IMG/VR virus record: IMGVR_UViG_3300026457_000013
Span: 18,253 to 82,252 of that record
Direction: 5' to 3' (one strand)
DNA length: 64,000 bases
Source: a virus
The notes beneath the pieces are model-generated. The model ran no database searches. It was not told the origin of the DNA and saw only the letters and a list, made by a program, of their open reading frames with translations. How positions within the stretch are numbered: the first letter of the stretch is position 1; each line of letters starts with the position of its first letter. The translations under genes and the position numbers were made by a program. This document shows positions 11,249 to 18,509 of the stretch, piece by piece.

Positions 11249-11405
11249 GGCGCGTCAGCGCTCTAAGTTCTATAACCTAGAGCAGTGTTTCACGTGAAAC
11301 TGTATCGTGCTAAAAACCATAGCATGCCCATAACGTACAACCACAGCATCATCATAATAATGTTTCTATAATTCATATCGTTATAGTAGGGGCTTGCGCC
11401 CCTAC
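11249..11405 (+). ncRNA. candidate short RNA E with parS-like site (~155 nt)
   Basis: Starts at GGCGCG; hairpin GCTCTA 11260-11265 with TAGAGC 11278-11283, the parS-like palindrome 11286-11301, an unstructured A/T-rich part, and hairpin GTAGGGGC 11386-11393 with GCCCCTAC 11398-11405 at the end. That last hairpin lacks a long T-run and may serve the convergent HTH gene. No ORF fits the promoter. Confidence 0.5.
11286..11301. other. parS-like ParB-binding site 2
   Basis: TGTTTCACGTGAAACT matches parS TGTTNCACGTGAAACA at all but the last base and contains the perfect 14-bp palindrome GTTTCACGTGAAAC. It lies at the same place relative to the module hairpin as site 1. Confidence 0.7.
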
Positions 11406-11411
11406 CCCTTG

Positions 11412-11738
11412 CTAGTCGGCAGATTGCCTGATAAAATCGCTGATTGCACGCAGTGCGCTCTTGTTAGCTTTCGTTAACGATTCTATATCGTTCTCTGAGA
11501 GCTTGAGAGCTGCGCCGATAAAATCAGCGTGAACGTCTTTTTTGATGGGGCTTTCGCCGTTCTTGGTTCTATATTCTTTAGCGACGTAAACCTTTTCACG
11601 GCTGAGCTTTGCTACAATTGAGCGAACAGTCTTGCCCATTGCTTGTGCAATTTGCTCAACGCTAACACCGGCCTGATAGTCGGCCACAATCTGAGCAGTT
11701 TGCTCAGGGCTATAATTAGGGGCTTTGGCTGTTGCCAT
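11412..11738 (-). CDS. HTH DNA-binding protein, paralogue 3 (108 aa)
   Basis: Close paralogue of 7917-8243: QTAQIVADYQAGVSVEQIAQ, AMGKTVRSIVAKLSREKVYV, a basic linker (KNGESPIKKDV) and SLTKANKSALRAISDFI. Start 11738 with AGGAG upstream. Its promoter is the only minus-strand gene promoter here that itself carries the paired 11-mer operators (module F), which would suit autoregulation. The residues differing from paralogue 2 are mostly in the N-terminus and C-terminal helix, the HTH being nearly the same, so both may bind the same site. Confidence 0.85.
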   Translation of the reverse strand: MATAKAPNYSPEQTAQIVADYQAGVSVEQIAQAMGKTVRSIVAKLSREKVYVAKEYRTKNGESPIKKDVHADFIGAALKLSENDIESLTKANKSALRAISDFIRQSAD

Positions 11739-11771
11739 TTCAGCTACTCCTGTTGTGTTGAAAGAAACTCT

Positions 11772-11845
11772 AGTATAGGCTAGTTGTAGTGCTAAGTCAA
11801 GTAAAAAATCTTACCGCTCGTCGGCCAGTAACTACCATTGGTCGG
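11772..11845 (-). promoter_or_regulatory. control module F (minus strand), promoter of HTH paralogue 3
   Basis: On the minus strand: CCGACCAATGG (11845-11835) and CCGACGAGCGG (11824-11814), 21 bp apart, 13 bases, TTGACT (11800-11795), 17-base spacer, TATACT (11777-11772). The operator spacing matches modules A-E exactly although the -10 inverted repeat and GGCGCC are absent. Confidence 0.8.
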
Positions 11846-12084
11846 CTTAACACAGTTATAAACTTTACTACAAGTTTTGTGCTAAGTTATAGAACTTATA
11901 CCGACCAGGGGCGGTTGTTAGACTTTATATAACTTATAGCGGTGGGGCCCTCGCTTACGGCCTATCATTAAAAATTTTTCGAAAAGACCAAGGTGCCAAA
12001 TCCGACCCTAAACCGTACCAACAGCCACAACAGCCACAACAGCCACAACAGCCACAACAGCCCACTGCCCAAAAAATTTTCAAC
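11846..12084. other. gene-free spacer before terminase
   Basis: Holds GTGCTAAGTTATAGAAC (11879, near copy of 7149), a lone CCGACCAGGGG (about 11904), an AAAAATTTTTCG palindrome near 11970, a GACCCTAAA 9-mer (12004-12012) and the 9-bp tandem repeat below. No gene seen. Confidence 0.5.
12019..12063 (+). repeat. 9-bp tandem repeat, 5 units
   Basis: Five consecutive copies of CAACAGCCA (last unit CAACAGCCC), non-coding, ending about 20 bp before the terminase promoter. Repeats just upstream of terminase can be packaging or terminase-binding sites, or simple slippage products. Confidence 0.8.
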
Positions 12085-12114
12085 TTGCCTAACAACTACC
12101 ACCCATGATATACT
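12085..12114 (+). promoter_or_regulatory. promoter of the terminase genes
   Basis: TTGCCT 12085-12090, 18-base spacer, TATACT 12109-12114. The predicted transcript start lies after the ATG at 12105, which supports ATG 12135 as the true start of the small terminase. Confidence 0.6.
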
Positions 12115-12134
12115 CCAATAAACTGGAGAAACCA

Positions 12135-12605
12135 ATGACTACACACCTACCAGCCGAAACCCTACAAATCTCACCAGAAGCACTGGAAGTAGCCAACTGC
12201 TATCTTCAGCTTAATGATGCTAAAAGGGTAGCCCATGAACTAAGCCTACATCCAGACCAAGTCACACAAATCTTAGGTCGCCGCGAGGTCAAGCAGTATA
12301 TTGACCAAGTATTCTTTGACATGGGCTACAACAACCGATTTTTAATGCGTCAGGCAATGGATGCACTAATCAAGCAAAAGTTTTCTGAGTTGGAGGAAGC
12401 TGGTGTTGGATCTAGCAAAGATATTGCAGACTTATTACACCTGTCGCATAAAATGTCAATGGATCTCCTAGACAAGCAATTGCAGCTGGAAAAGCTGCGC
12501 ACACAAGCTCCAGGCCCACAAAAGCAGGTGAACGTGCAAATCAATGATGATGGCAGCAAGTATTCGCAGCTTATACATAAACTTGTGAGTGGAGACGGCA
12601 TATGA
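12135..12605 (+). CDS. terminase small subunit (putative)
   Basis: 156 aa. The frame is open from 12105, but ATG 12135 has GGAGA at 12125-12129 and follows the predicted transcription start. The N-terminal part contains a helix-turn-helix (DAKRVAHELSLHPDQVTQIL), followed by a long coiled/oligomerisation region (DLLHLSHKMSMDLLDKQLQL). Small terminases recognise the packaging site on concatemeric DNA and regulate the large subunit. The call rests on HTH, size and its position directly before the large terminase. Confidence 0.75.
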   Translation: MTTHLPAETLQISPEALEVANCYLQLNDAKRVAHELSLHPDQVTQILGRREVKQYIDQVFFDMGYNNRFLMRQAMDALIKQKFSELEEAGVGSSKDIADLLHLSHKMSMDLLDKQLQLEKLRTQAPGPQKQVNVQINDDGSKYSQLIHKLVSGDGI

Positions 12606-12700
12606 GTGCCCTATGGTTCACCCTAAACTGTATCGGCCTTAGCATCTTAATAACAATAGCACTAGCGGAACTCATCCATGCTCGTAGTAAGCAGAAATAA
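12602..12700 (+). CDS. 32-aa single-TM micropeptide between terminase genes
   Basis: ATG 12602 overlaps the small terminase stop (ATGA) and ends at TAA 12698-12700, overlapping the start of the large subunit. One hydrophobic helix (LNCIGLSILITIALAELI) with a basic C-terminus (HARSKQK). A role is unknown; it could simply couple translation of the two terminase genes. Confidence 0.45.
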   Translation: MSALWFTLNCIGLSILITIALAELIHARSKQK

Positions 12701-13967
12701 CGTAGAAACAGAGTACATTAAGGAGTTTGATCCTACCAAGCGATTTATCAAACTGCCTATCGACAACTACTTACGACTCTTAAATCTATACGATACCATC
12801 AACAGGCCCCAAATCGCACTAATCAATAGTGTTAATGATCCACAGTATAGGTTTATCTGTGCTGCACTTGCCAGACGATTGGGCAAAACATACATAGCCA
12901 ATGTTATAGGTCAGCTGGTTACACTAGTACCCAACAGTAATGTACTTATCATTAGCCCTAACTATAATTTGAGTGCAATCAGTTTTGAGCTGCAGCGTAG
13001 GTTAATCAAGCATTTTGACCTGGAAGTAACCCGTGATAACCTCAAGGACAAGATTATTGAGCTCAGCAATGGATCAACTATCAGAATGGGATCTATTAGC
13101 ACAGTGGATTCAACAGTTGGTCGTAGTTATGACCTTATAATATTCGACGAGGCTGCACTTAGTGAGCATGGCGAGGACGCATTTAACATTGCCTTACGCC
13201 CTACACTAGACAAACCATCGGCAAAAGCCATATTTATTAGCACACCACGTGGTAAAAACAACTGGTTTTCAAAGTTCTGGTCGCGTGGATTTGACCCTAA
13301 CTTTCCAGAGTGGGTTAGTTTGCAGGCAGATTATTCGGAGAATAGCCGCATGGCACAGTCGGATGTTGATGAAGCACGTAGATCCATGTCGAAGTCGGAG
13401 TTTGAGCAGGAATATATGGCAAGTTTTACTAGTTACTTAGGCCAAATTTATGAAGGGTTTAAGCCTGAGTATATCCTAGACCAACTACCAGACCTGCGCG
13501 GTGAAGCTATTGCTGGTGTAGATGTAGGATACAAGGATGCCACTGCCTGGGTTAACATAATATACGACTATAATACCGACTGTTTTTATGCTGTAGAAGA
13601 TTATTTGGAGCCAGAGCGTACTACTAGAGAACATGCCGAACATTTTCATAGAATGATAGATAGTTGGAGTATACAAACTGTATTTATTGATAGTGCAGCA
13701 GCACAATTTGCTGCTGACCTAGCTTACAACTACGATATTGCTACTACTAAAGCTAAAAAAGACGTACTTGCAGGCATTGCATACGTGCAAACACTAGTCC
13801 AGCAAGGCAGATTTAGGGTACACAGAAATTGTCACCACGTTATAGCTATGCTAGATGCTTATCAGTGGGATAACCGCGAAAATTTAGCGCGTGAACGTCC
13901 TAAACACAACGAGTACAGTCACATGGCTGATGCTGTTCGTTATGCACTATACAGTTATGTAGTATAG
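12678..13967 (+). CDS. terL: terminase large subunit
   Basis: 429 aa, the two-domain packaging motor. ATPase: a Walker A-like ARRLGKT (about residues 65-71) and Walker B LIIFDEAA (about 152-159) with the catalytic Glu. RNase H-fold nuclease: GVDVGYKDA (first Asp), FIDSAAAQF (second) and HMADAVRYA (third acidic residue) near the C-terminus. It uses ATP to drive DNA into the procapsid and cuts the concatemer. Start at ATG 12678 is weakly supported by upstream GCGGAA. A minus-strand GIY-YIG gene overlaps its 3' end by 13 bases. Confidence 0.95.
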   Translation: MLVVSRNNVETEYIKEFDPTKRFIKLPIDNYLRLLNLYDTINRPQIALINSVNDPQYRFICAALARRLGKTYIANVIGQLVTLVPNSNVLIISPNYNLSAISFELQRRLIKHFDLEVTRDNLKDKIIELSNGSTIRMGSISTVDSTVGRSYDLIIFDEAALSEHGEDAFNIALRPTLDKPSAKAIFISTPRGKNNWFSKFWSRGFDPNFPEWVSLQADYSENSRMAQSDVDEARRSMSKSEFEQEYMASFTSYLGQIYEGFKPEYILDQLPDLRGEAIAGVDVGYKDATAWVNIIYDYNTDCFYAVEDYLEPERTTREHAEHFHRMIDSWSIQTVFIDSAAAQFAADLAYNYDIATTKAKKDVLAGIAYVQTLVQQGRFRVHRNCHHVIAMLDAYQWDNRENLARERPKHNEYSHMADAVRYALYSYVV

Positions 13968-14656
13968 GGTACTTTCCAGCCTTTGTATTGTTTTTTATGT
14001 CCACGCAATACTTCGCCTAATGAGCCGTGGTTTAAATTATGCTCTCTACAAAAACCCCTAAGACTGGGCTTAATGTCATAAATAATATTATCAGGACTTA
14101 TTATTTGAGGATAACCTGTAGTTTTAATATTTTTCGCAACCTTTCTCTTAGTACCCTTTAACTCTAAAAGTAATTTATATTCTGCTGGATACAAATTTTT
14201 TAACCAACTATGTGATGCGCCACTAGAAACATCTGCTAATGCTCCGCGGCTAATACCTGTTATTTCTATAATTTCTCTATGAGTTAATTTATTATCTACA
14301 AGATAGTGAAAAACTTCTATAATTAAGTCATTACTATATTTTGCGTTGCCGGCATTTTCACCATATAAATCCTGTCTATTTGTAAAACTTTTAAAAGCAT
14401 TAAACCCATTATTTACAGAATCATATATTGCAATAGCTTCTTCTTCTATAGAATCTAATTCATCAACAGTACATTCAACCAAAATTTCTAAGTTTGGCAT
14501 ACCAAATTCATTGTAAGCTTGCTGTAATTTTTTTCTGCTTTTTTGATTTTTTAGCGAAGTTTTATGGCTAATATATCTGCGCTCAATATCTATAGATTGC
14601 CCTATGTATACTTTATTAGTTCCACAAAAATTTAATTTATAAATGCCAACTGTCAT
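13955..14656 (-). CDS. GIY-YIG homing endonuclease (Seg-like)
   Basis: 233 aa on the opposite strand to its neighbours. The GIY-YIG signature is VGIYKLNFCG...VYIGQS (residues about 3-21) with the conserved Arg/Glu region downstream (ERRYISHKTSLK; EEEAIAIYDS). The C-terminal half has DNA-binding modules of the NUMOD/helix-turn-helix type (THREIIEITGISRGALADVS; SLRGFCREHNLNHGSLGEVL). Start 14656 follows AGAGGAC. The gene is visibly more AT-rich than the surroundings, as expected of a mobile free-standing nuclease inserted between terminase and HNH genes. Confidence 0.9.
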   Translation of the reverse strand: MTVGIYKLNFCGTNKVYIGQSIDIERRYISHKTSLKNQKSRKKLQQAYNEFGMPNLEILVECTVDELDSIEEEAIAIYDSVNNGFNAFKSFTNRQDLYGENAGNAKYSNDLIIEVFHYLVDNKLTHREIIEITGISRGALADVSSGASHSWLKNLYPAEYKLLLELKGTKRKVAKNIKTTGYPQIISPDNIIYDIKPSLRGFCREHNLNHGSLGEVLRGHKKQYKGWKVPYTT

Positions 14657-14714
14657 TGTACTAGTCCTCTAAAAAGTTTATATAATCCATTTTACAGGAA
14701 TGATTAAAAATTTT

Positions 14715-14758
14715 CAAGTAGTAAATTTTATTAGTAGCAAAGTAAAATTTACTACTTG
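14715..14758. repeat. 16-bp perfect inverted repeat over the HNH promoter
   Basis: CAAGTAGTAAATTTTA (14715-14730) is the exact reverse complement of TAAAATTTACTACTTG (14743-14758), 12-base loop. The right arm includes the first bases of the -35 box TTGACA, so it could be an operator; it could also be a transcript-end hairpin. Confidence 0.75.
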
Positions 14759-14785
14759 ACATTTTTGTATCTTTTAAGTTATAAT
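14756..14785 (+). promoter_or_regulatory. promoter of the HNH gene
   Basis: TTGACA 14756-14761, 18-base spacer, TATAAT 14780-14785; ATG follows at 14811. Confidence 0.75.
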
Positions 14786-14810
14786 AGCTAAAATCGTGGA
14801 ATAATATTTT

Positions 14811-15272
14811 ATGGCAGTAAATACTAATAAACGTATACCAATAAAGCATATACGAGACAAAGCTAAAAGCGCATATGAAAAGCAATCTCACTGCTATATT
14901 TGTGAAAGCCAAAAAGAACTTGAATTACATCATCTACACAGCCTTACATATTTATTAGAAGCGTGGGTAAATAAAAAAGGTTATGATATTAGTACTGATG
15001 AAAAAGTTCTAGCAATTCGTGATGAGTTTATTGCAGAGCACCGTGTGGAAATATATGATCTAGTTTTTACCTTGTGTAACAAACATCATGTACAACTGCA
15101 TGGAATTTATGGTAAATCACCAATACCTAGCTCTGTACCTAAACAACAGCAATGGATAGAATTGCAGCGTAATAAATATTTAAGTGGTCAGCAAGATTTT
15201 CGTGGTAGTAGCTATGGCTCCTATTTTGCACAGTTCACAGGGGACTTAGATGGTACTAGAAAGATTACGTGA
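14811..15272 (+). CDS. HNH endonuclease
   Basis: 153 aa. Zinc/HNH features: CYIC (residues about 27-30), the His pair in ELELHHLHSLT (about 36-46) and LCNKHHVQLHG (about 96-106), fitting a His-Cys-Cys HNH nuclease. HNH proteins next to terminase are known in HK97-type phages to cooperate in cos cleavage; free-standing homing HNH genes also occur. Here it has its own promoter, is adjacent to a GIY-YIG gene and overlaps the portal start by 23 bases. Both roles remain possible. Confidence 0.8.
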   Translation: MAVNTNKRIPIKHIRDKAKSAYEKQSHCYICESQKELELHHLHSLTYLLEAWVNKKGYDISTDEKVLAIRDEFIAEHRVEIYDLVFTLCNKHHVQLHGIYGKSPIPSSVPKQQQWIELQRNKYLSGQQDFRGSSYGSYFAQFTGDLDGTRKIT

Positions 15273-16422
15273 GTGGGTAGTTGAAAAACTAAATCCTGCT
15301 CAAATACGCATTAGTGAAGGGGAGGGTAGTAGTGTAGGTAGTACACAGCCTATAAGCTATAGATTCTACTTTCGTGATATAGACTGTGTAAACACTAGTG
15401 TTAACAAGGTAGTTGCCGCTTGCGCTAGCCTTGATTACGATATAAAAGACAAACAACATGAAGGTGTAATAGCTGGATTACGTCAAAAGACCCTAAACAC
15501 ACTACTTAACTTTAGACCAAATCCCTATCAGAGTGCACAGGAGTTTCGCCGCAGTTTATTCACAGATTTCTTATTAGACGGCAATGCCTTTGTGCATTTT
15601 GATGGTACATTTATGTATCACCTGCCAGCAGAAAATGTGGAAATATTAACTGACAGCAAAACGTTTATTAGTGGCTATAAGTATAATGGCGAAATTTTGT
15701 TCCGCGAGAGTGAAGTATTCTACTTTCGTGATGTAAATTCGGAGAGTATCTATCGCGGGCAGAGCAGGTTATCGGCTGCGCGTCAAAGTATAGATACACT
15801 ATGGAACATGCACGAGTTTCAGCAAAACTTCTTTAAAAATGGTGCTATATTTGGCATGGCACTAACCACAGAAAATACACTGTCACAAGCTGCTAAAGAA
15901 AAAACCTATCAGTACTGGGCACAGCGATATAATCCGCGCAGTGGTGGACGTCGCCCAATTATTCTAGATAGTGGATTGAAGCCTGTTAAATTGCAGGACA
16001 ATGACTTTCAAGACCTAGACTTTGATAAAGCTATTGCACGCCACAGCGAGCGCGTAATGACAACCATAGGTGTACCGCCTATATTATTGCAGGGTGGTAA
16101 CAATGCTAACATTGCCCCTAATCTTAAACTATTTTACCTGGAAACTGTACTGCCAATCGTTAGGTTATATGTTTCCGCAGTGGAAAGATATTTTGGATAT
16201 GACGTGGCAGAAGTAACCAATAATGTTAGTGCACTACAGCCAGAATTAAAAGACGTAGCAGCTTATCATAGCACACTAGTTAATGGCGGCGTTATAACTC
16301 CTAACGAAGCCCGTATAGAATTACGGTATCCAACCATAGCTGGAAATGATACCCTAAGAATACCTGCTAACATTGCAGGTTCAGCAGCCAATCCATCAGA
16401 GGGTGGTAGGCCTAGCAACTAA
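15250..16422 (+). CDS. portal protein (HK97 family)
   Basis: 390 aa, typical length. Recognisable HK97-portal features are KTLNTLLNFRPNPYQSAQEF, the LLDGNAFVHF segment, a YRGQSRLSAARQSID region and the GVPPILLQGG motif (about residues 277-286) near the helical stem. It forms the dodecameric ring at the unique vertex, docks terminase during packaging and later the connector. Start ATG 15250 is inside the HNH gene, so the two are coupled. The next gene's Shine-Dalgarno AGAGGAG follows its stop. Confidence 0.9.
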   Translation: MVLERLREWVVEKLNPAQIRISEGEGSSVGSTQPISYRFYFRDIDCVNTSVNKVVAACASLDYDIKDKQHEGVIAGLRQKTLNTLLNFRPNPYQSAQEFRRSLFTDFLLDGNAFVHFDGTFMYHLPAENVEILTDSKTFISGYKYNGEILFRESEVFYFRDVNSESIYRGQSRLSAARQSIDTLWNMHEFQQNFFKNGAIFGMALTTENTLSQAAKEKTYQYWAQRYNPRSGGRRPIILDSGLKPVKLQDNDFQDLDFDKAIARHSERVMTTIGVPPILLQGGNNANIAPNLKLFYLETVLPIVRLYVSAVERYFGYDVAEVTNNVSALQPELKDVAAYHSTLVNGGVITPNEARIELRYPTIAGNDTLRIPANIAGSAANPSEGGRPSN

Positions 16423-16432
16423 GAGGAGTAAG

Positions 16433-18433
16433 ATGGATATAAAAAACAAAGTACTCTATTTTGACAGCAAGTTTACTGCCAAGGCTGCCGGCGAGGACGA
16501 TGACAGTATCATGATTGAAGGTTATGCTTCTACTAATGATCGGGATCGTCAAGGCGATGTAGTGCCAGCAGGAGTTTGGAAGTCAGGTATGGTAAACTAC
16601 CTGAAGAATCCAATCATCTTAGCATATCATAATCACACAATGCCAATTGGCAAAATGGTTGATTATAAAGCTGATGAGCATGGACTGTGGATTAAAGCAC
16701 AGATTCCCAGTGAAGTTGGCGATATTTACAAGTTGATCAAAAAGGGTATATTAAGCGCATTTAGTATTGGGTTTAGGGTCAAAGATGCTGAGTATGAGCA
16801 GGCCAGTGAAACCTTTATGATTAAAGATCTAGAACTACACGAAATCAGTGTAGTTAGTGTACCTGCAAATCAAAACACACTATTTAGTTTAGCCAAGGCA
16901 TTTGATAGTGCCCAAGAGTTCGAGTTATTTAAACAGCAATTTGCCGATGTTAGCGAATCAGCTAAAGGGCTAGAGTCCTCTACAAACGCAAATAGCGAAA
17001 CCAAAAAGGAATGGAACATGGATCCAAAAGAGTTAGAAAAATTATTGGCCGACGCTGCTGCTAAGGCTGCTGCTGAAACAGCACGTGCTGTTGTAGAGGC
17101 TCAAACTAAAGCTGCTGAAGAAGCGCAGCGTAAAGCTGATGAAGAAGCACAGCTACAAGCTAAAATTAAGGCTGCTGTTAGCGCAGTTCAAACAGTTGAC
17201 ACAGGTGCAGAAAAGCTATTAGCTGAAGTTGAAAAGCGCTTAGCCGAGCAAGCTGACAGCCACAAGAGCGCCCTAGAAGGTCTAGAGAGTGCACTACGTG
17301 AAAAAGCTGCTGAGCTAGAAGCTATTCAAAAGAGCCGTATGCAGTTTAGTGATGTTAAGAGCAGCGACGGTGGTGCTACATACGCAGAAAAAGAAGCAGC
17401 TGTATTTATCAGCAAGATCACTAAAAAGCCTATCGAAGAAACCAAGTATGCCAAGAGCCTAGTACAAAAGTACGCTAGTGGCGGTACAGCTGGTGCTGCT
17501 GGATCGGGTGGTGGAGCAGGTGGTGCAGTTCGCCTACCAGGTCAAGTTTGGGAACTAGAAGTTAGCACCAACATGGAAAACGAGATTCGTCGTCAGCTAG
17601 TTGTTGCTGGTACAATCCGTCAGATCAACATGCCACAGCCTTTCATGAAGCTGCCTATCAATCCAGATGCTGGTGCAGATGCAACCTGGGTAGCAAACAG
17701 TGATTTTGGTGCTGCAGCTAGCAGTGGTACAGCTCGCACACATGCGCTCAAAGACATTGAGATCAGCAGCGCTAAGCTAGCTACCAAAGAGTACATCGCC
17801 TTTGAAGAAGAGGAAGATGGTCTTATTGCCCTAGTACCTATCATCCGCGATGCAATCACACGTCGTATGGCTAAGACACTAGACAAGTCTATGCTCCTAG
17901 GTAATGACGTTGGTGCTACAACATATGCGGCTGGTATCAATGGTCTAGCATTTTATGATGGTAGCGCTACAAGCAGCCCAACAGTTGCAGTTGGTGGTAC
18001 TGGAGCAACAGGATTTACATTTGCTAAATTCCAGGCTGCTCGTCGTGCATTAGGTGTTTGGGGCTTAGAGCCTAGCGAATTAATCTGCTTTGTTAGCCAA
18101 GCAGCATATTATGATCTACTAGAAGATGCTACTTTCCAAAGCACAGACAAGATTAGTGAGTCACGTAACACACTAATTACTGGTCAAGTTGGACTAATCG
18201 CCCAAACTCCAGTTGTTGTTAGTGCACAAATGACAGGTGCAGCTGCTAACGATGCACTAGCCGTTATAGTTAACCCACGCAACTTTGTTGTTGGTAATCA
18301 TCGTGCAATGCGTATTGACACAGATGACGAAGTTATCAATCAGCGTCGTGTTATCGTTGCTAGTATGCGTATCGCTATGAGCCGCTTAACAAGCAATGAA
18401 GGTAGTGGTGTTGTAACAGTTCGTTACGTTTAA
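16433..18433 (+). CDS. prohead protease-scaffold-major capsid fusion
   Basis: 666 aa. ATG 16433 follows AGAGGAGTAAG; the open frame upstream to 16373 lies inside the portal gene. Residues 1-165: HK97-type (U35) prohead protease, with the catalytic His in LAYHNHTMP and Ser in LSAFSIGFRV. About 195-300: Ala/Glu/Lys coiled-coil scaffold (AAAKAAAETARAVVEAQTKA). About 360-666: HK97-fold capsid (GQVWELEVSTNMENEIRRQL, LGNDVGATTYAAGINGLAF). A normally two- or three-gene set is one reading frame. An internal AAGGA plus ATG at 17018 (in frame, residue 196) could give a scaffold-capsid product lacking the protease. Confidence 0.92.
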   Translation: MDIKNKVLYFDSKFTAKAAGEDDDSIMIEGYASTNDRDRQGDVVPAGVWKSGMVNYLKNPIILAYHNHTMPIGKMVDYKADEHGLWIKAQIPSEVGDIYKLIKKGILSAFSIGFRVKDAEYEQASETFMIKDLELHEISVVSVPANQNTLFSLAKAFDSAQEFELFKQQFADVSESAKGLESSTNANSETKKEWNMDPKELEKLLADAAAKAAAETARAVVEAQTKAAEEAQRKADEEAQLQAKIKAAVSAVQTVDTGAEKLLAEVEKRLAEQADSHKSALEGLESALREKAAELEAIQKSRMQFSDVKSSDGGATYAEKEAAVFISKITKKPIEETKYAKSLVQKYASGGTAGAAGSGGGAGGAVRLPGQVWELEVSTNMENEIRRQLVVAGTIRQINMPQPFMKLPINPDAGADATWVANSDFGAAASSGTARTHALKDIEISSAKLATKEYIAFEEEEDGLIALVPIIRDAITRRMAKTLDKSMLLGNDVGATTYAAGINGLAFYDGSATSSPTVAVGGTGATGFTFAKFQAARRALGVWGLEPSELICFVSQAAYYDLLEDATFQSTDKISESRNTLITGQVGLIAQTPVVVSAQMTGAAANDALAVIVNPRNFVVGNHRAMRIDTDDEVINQRRVIVASMRIAMSRLTSNEGSGVVTVRYV

Positions 18434-18509
18434 TTAAACTTAGGCAGGGTTCATACGAGCCCTGTCTCTAAAGCCTGATCTAGCAGGTTTTAGAGACACA
18501 GGAGGATTT
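18434..18509 (+). promoter_or_regulatory. intergenic hairpins after the capsid gene
   Basis: CAGGG/CCCTG (about 18443-18464) followed by TGTCTCTAAA/TTTAGAGACA (about 18463-18500) around a 15-base loop, then AGGAGG before the next ATG. No T-run, so these are more likely mRNA-stabilising or processing hairpins than terminators. Confidence 0.5.

Noticed and set aside
11019-11297. Plus-strand ORF of 92 aa
   Set aside because: It runs across the control region (minus leader, module E and the parS-like site), has no Shine-Dalgarno and its codon pattern is not that of the other genes.
16373-16432. Longer start for the protease-capsid gene
   Set aside because: The extra 20 codons lie inside the portal gene, while ATG 16433 has a strong AGAGGAG site.
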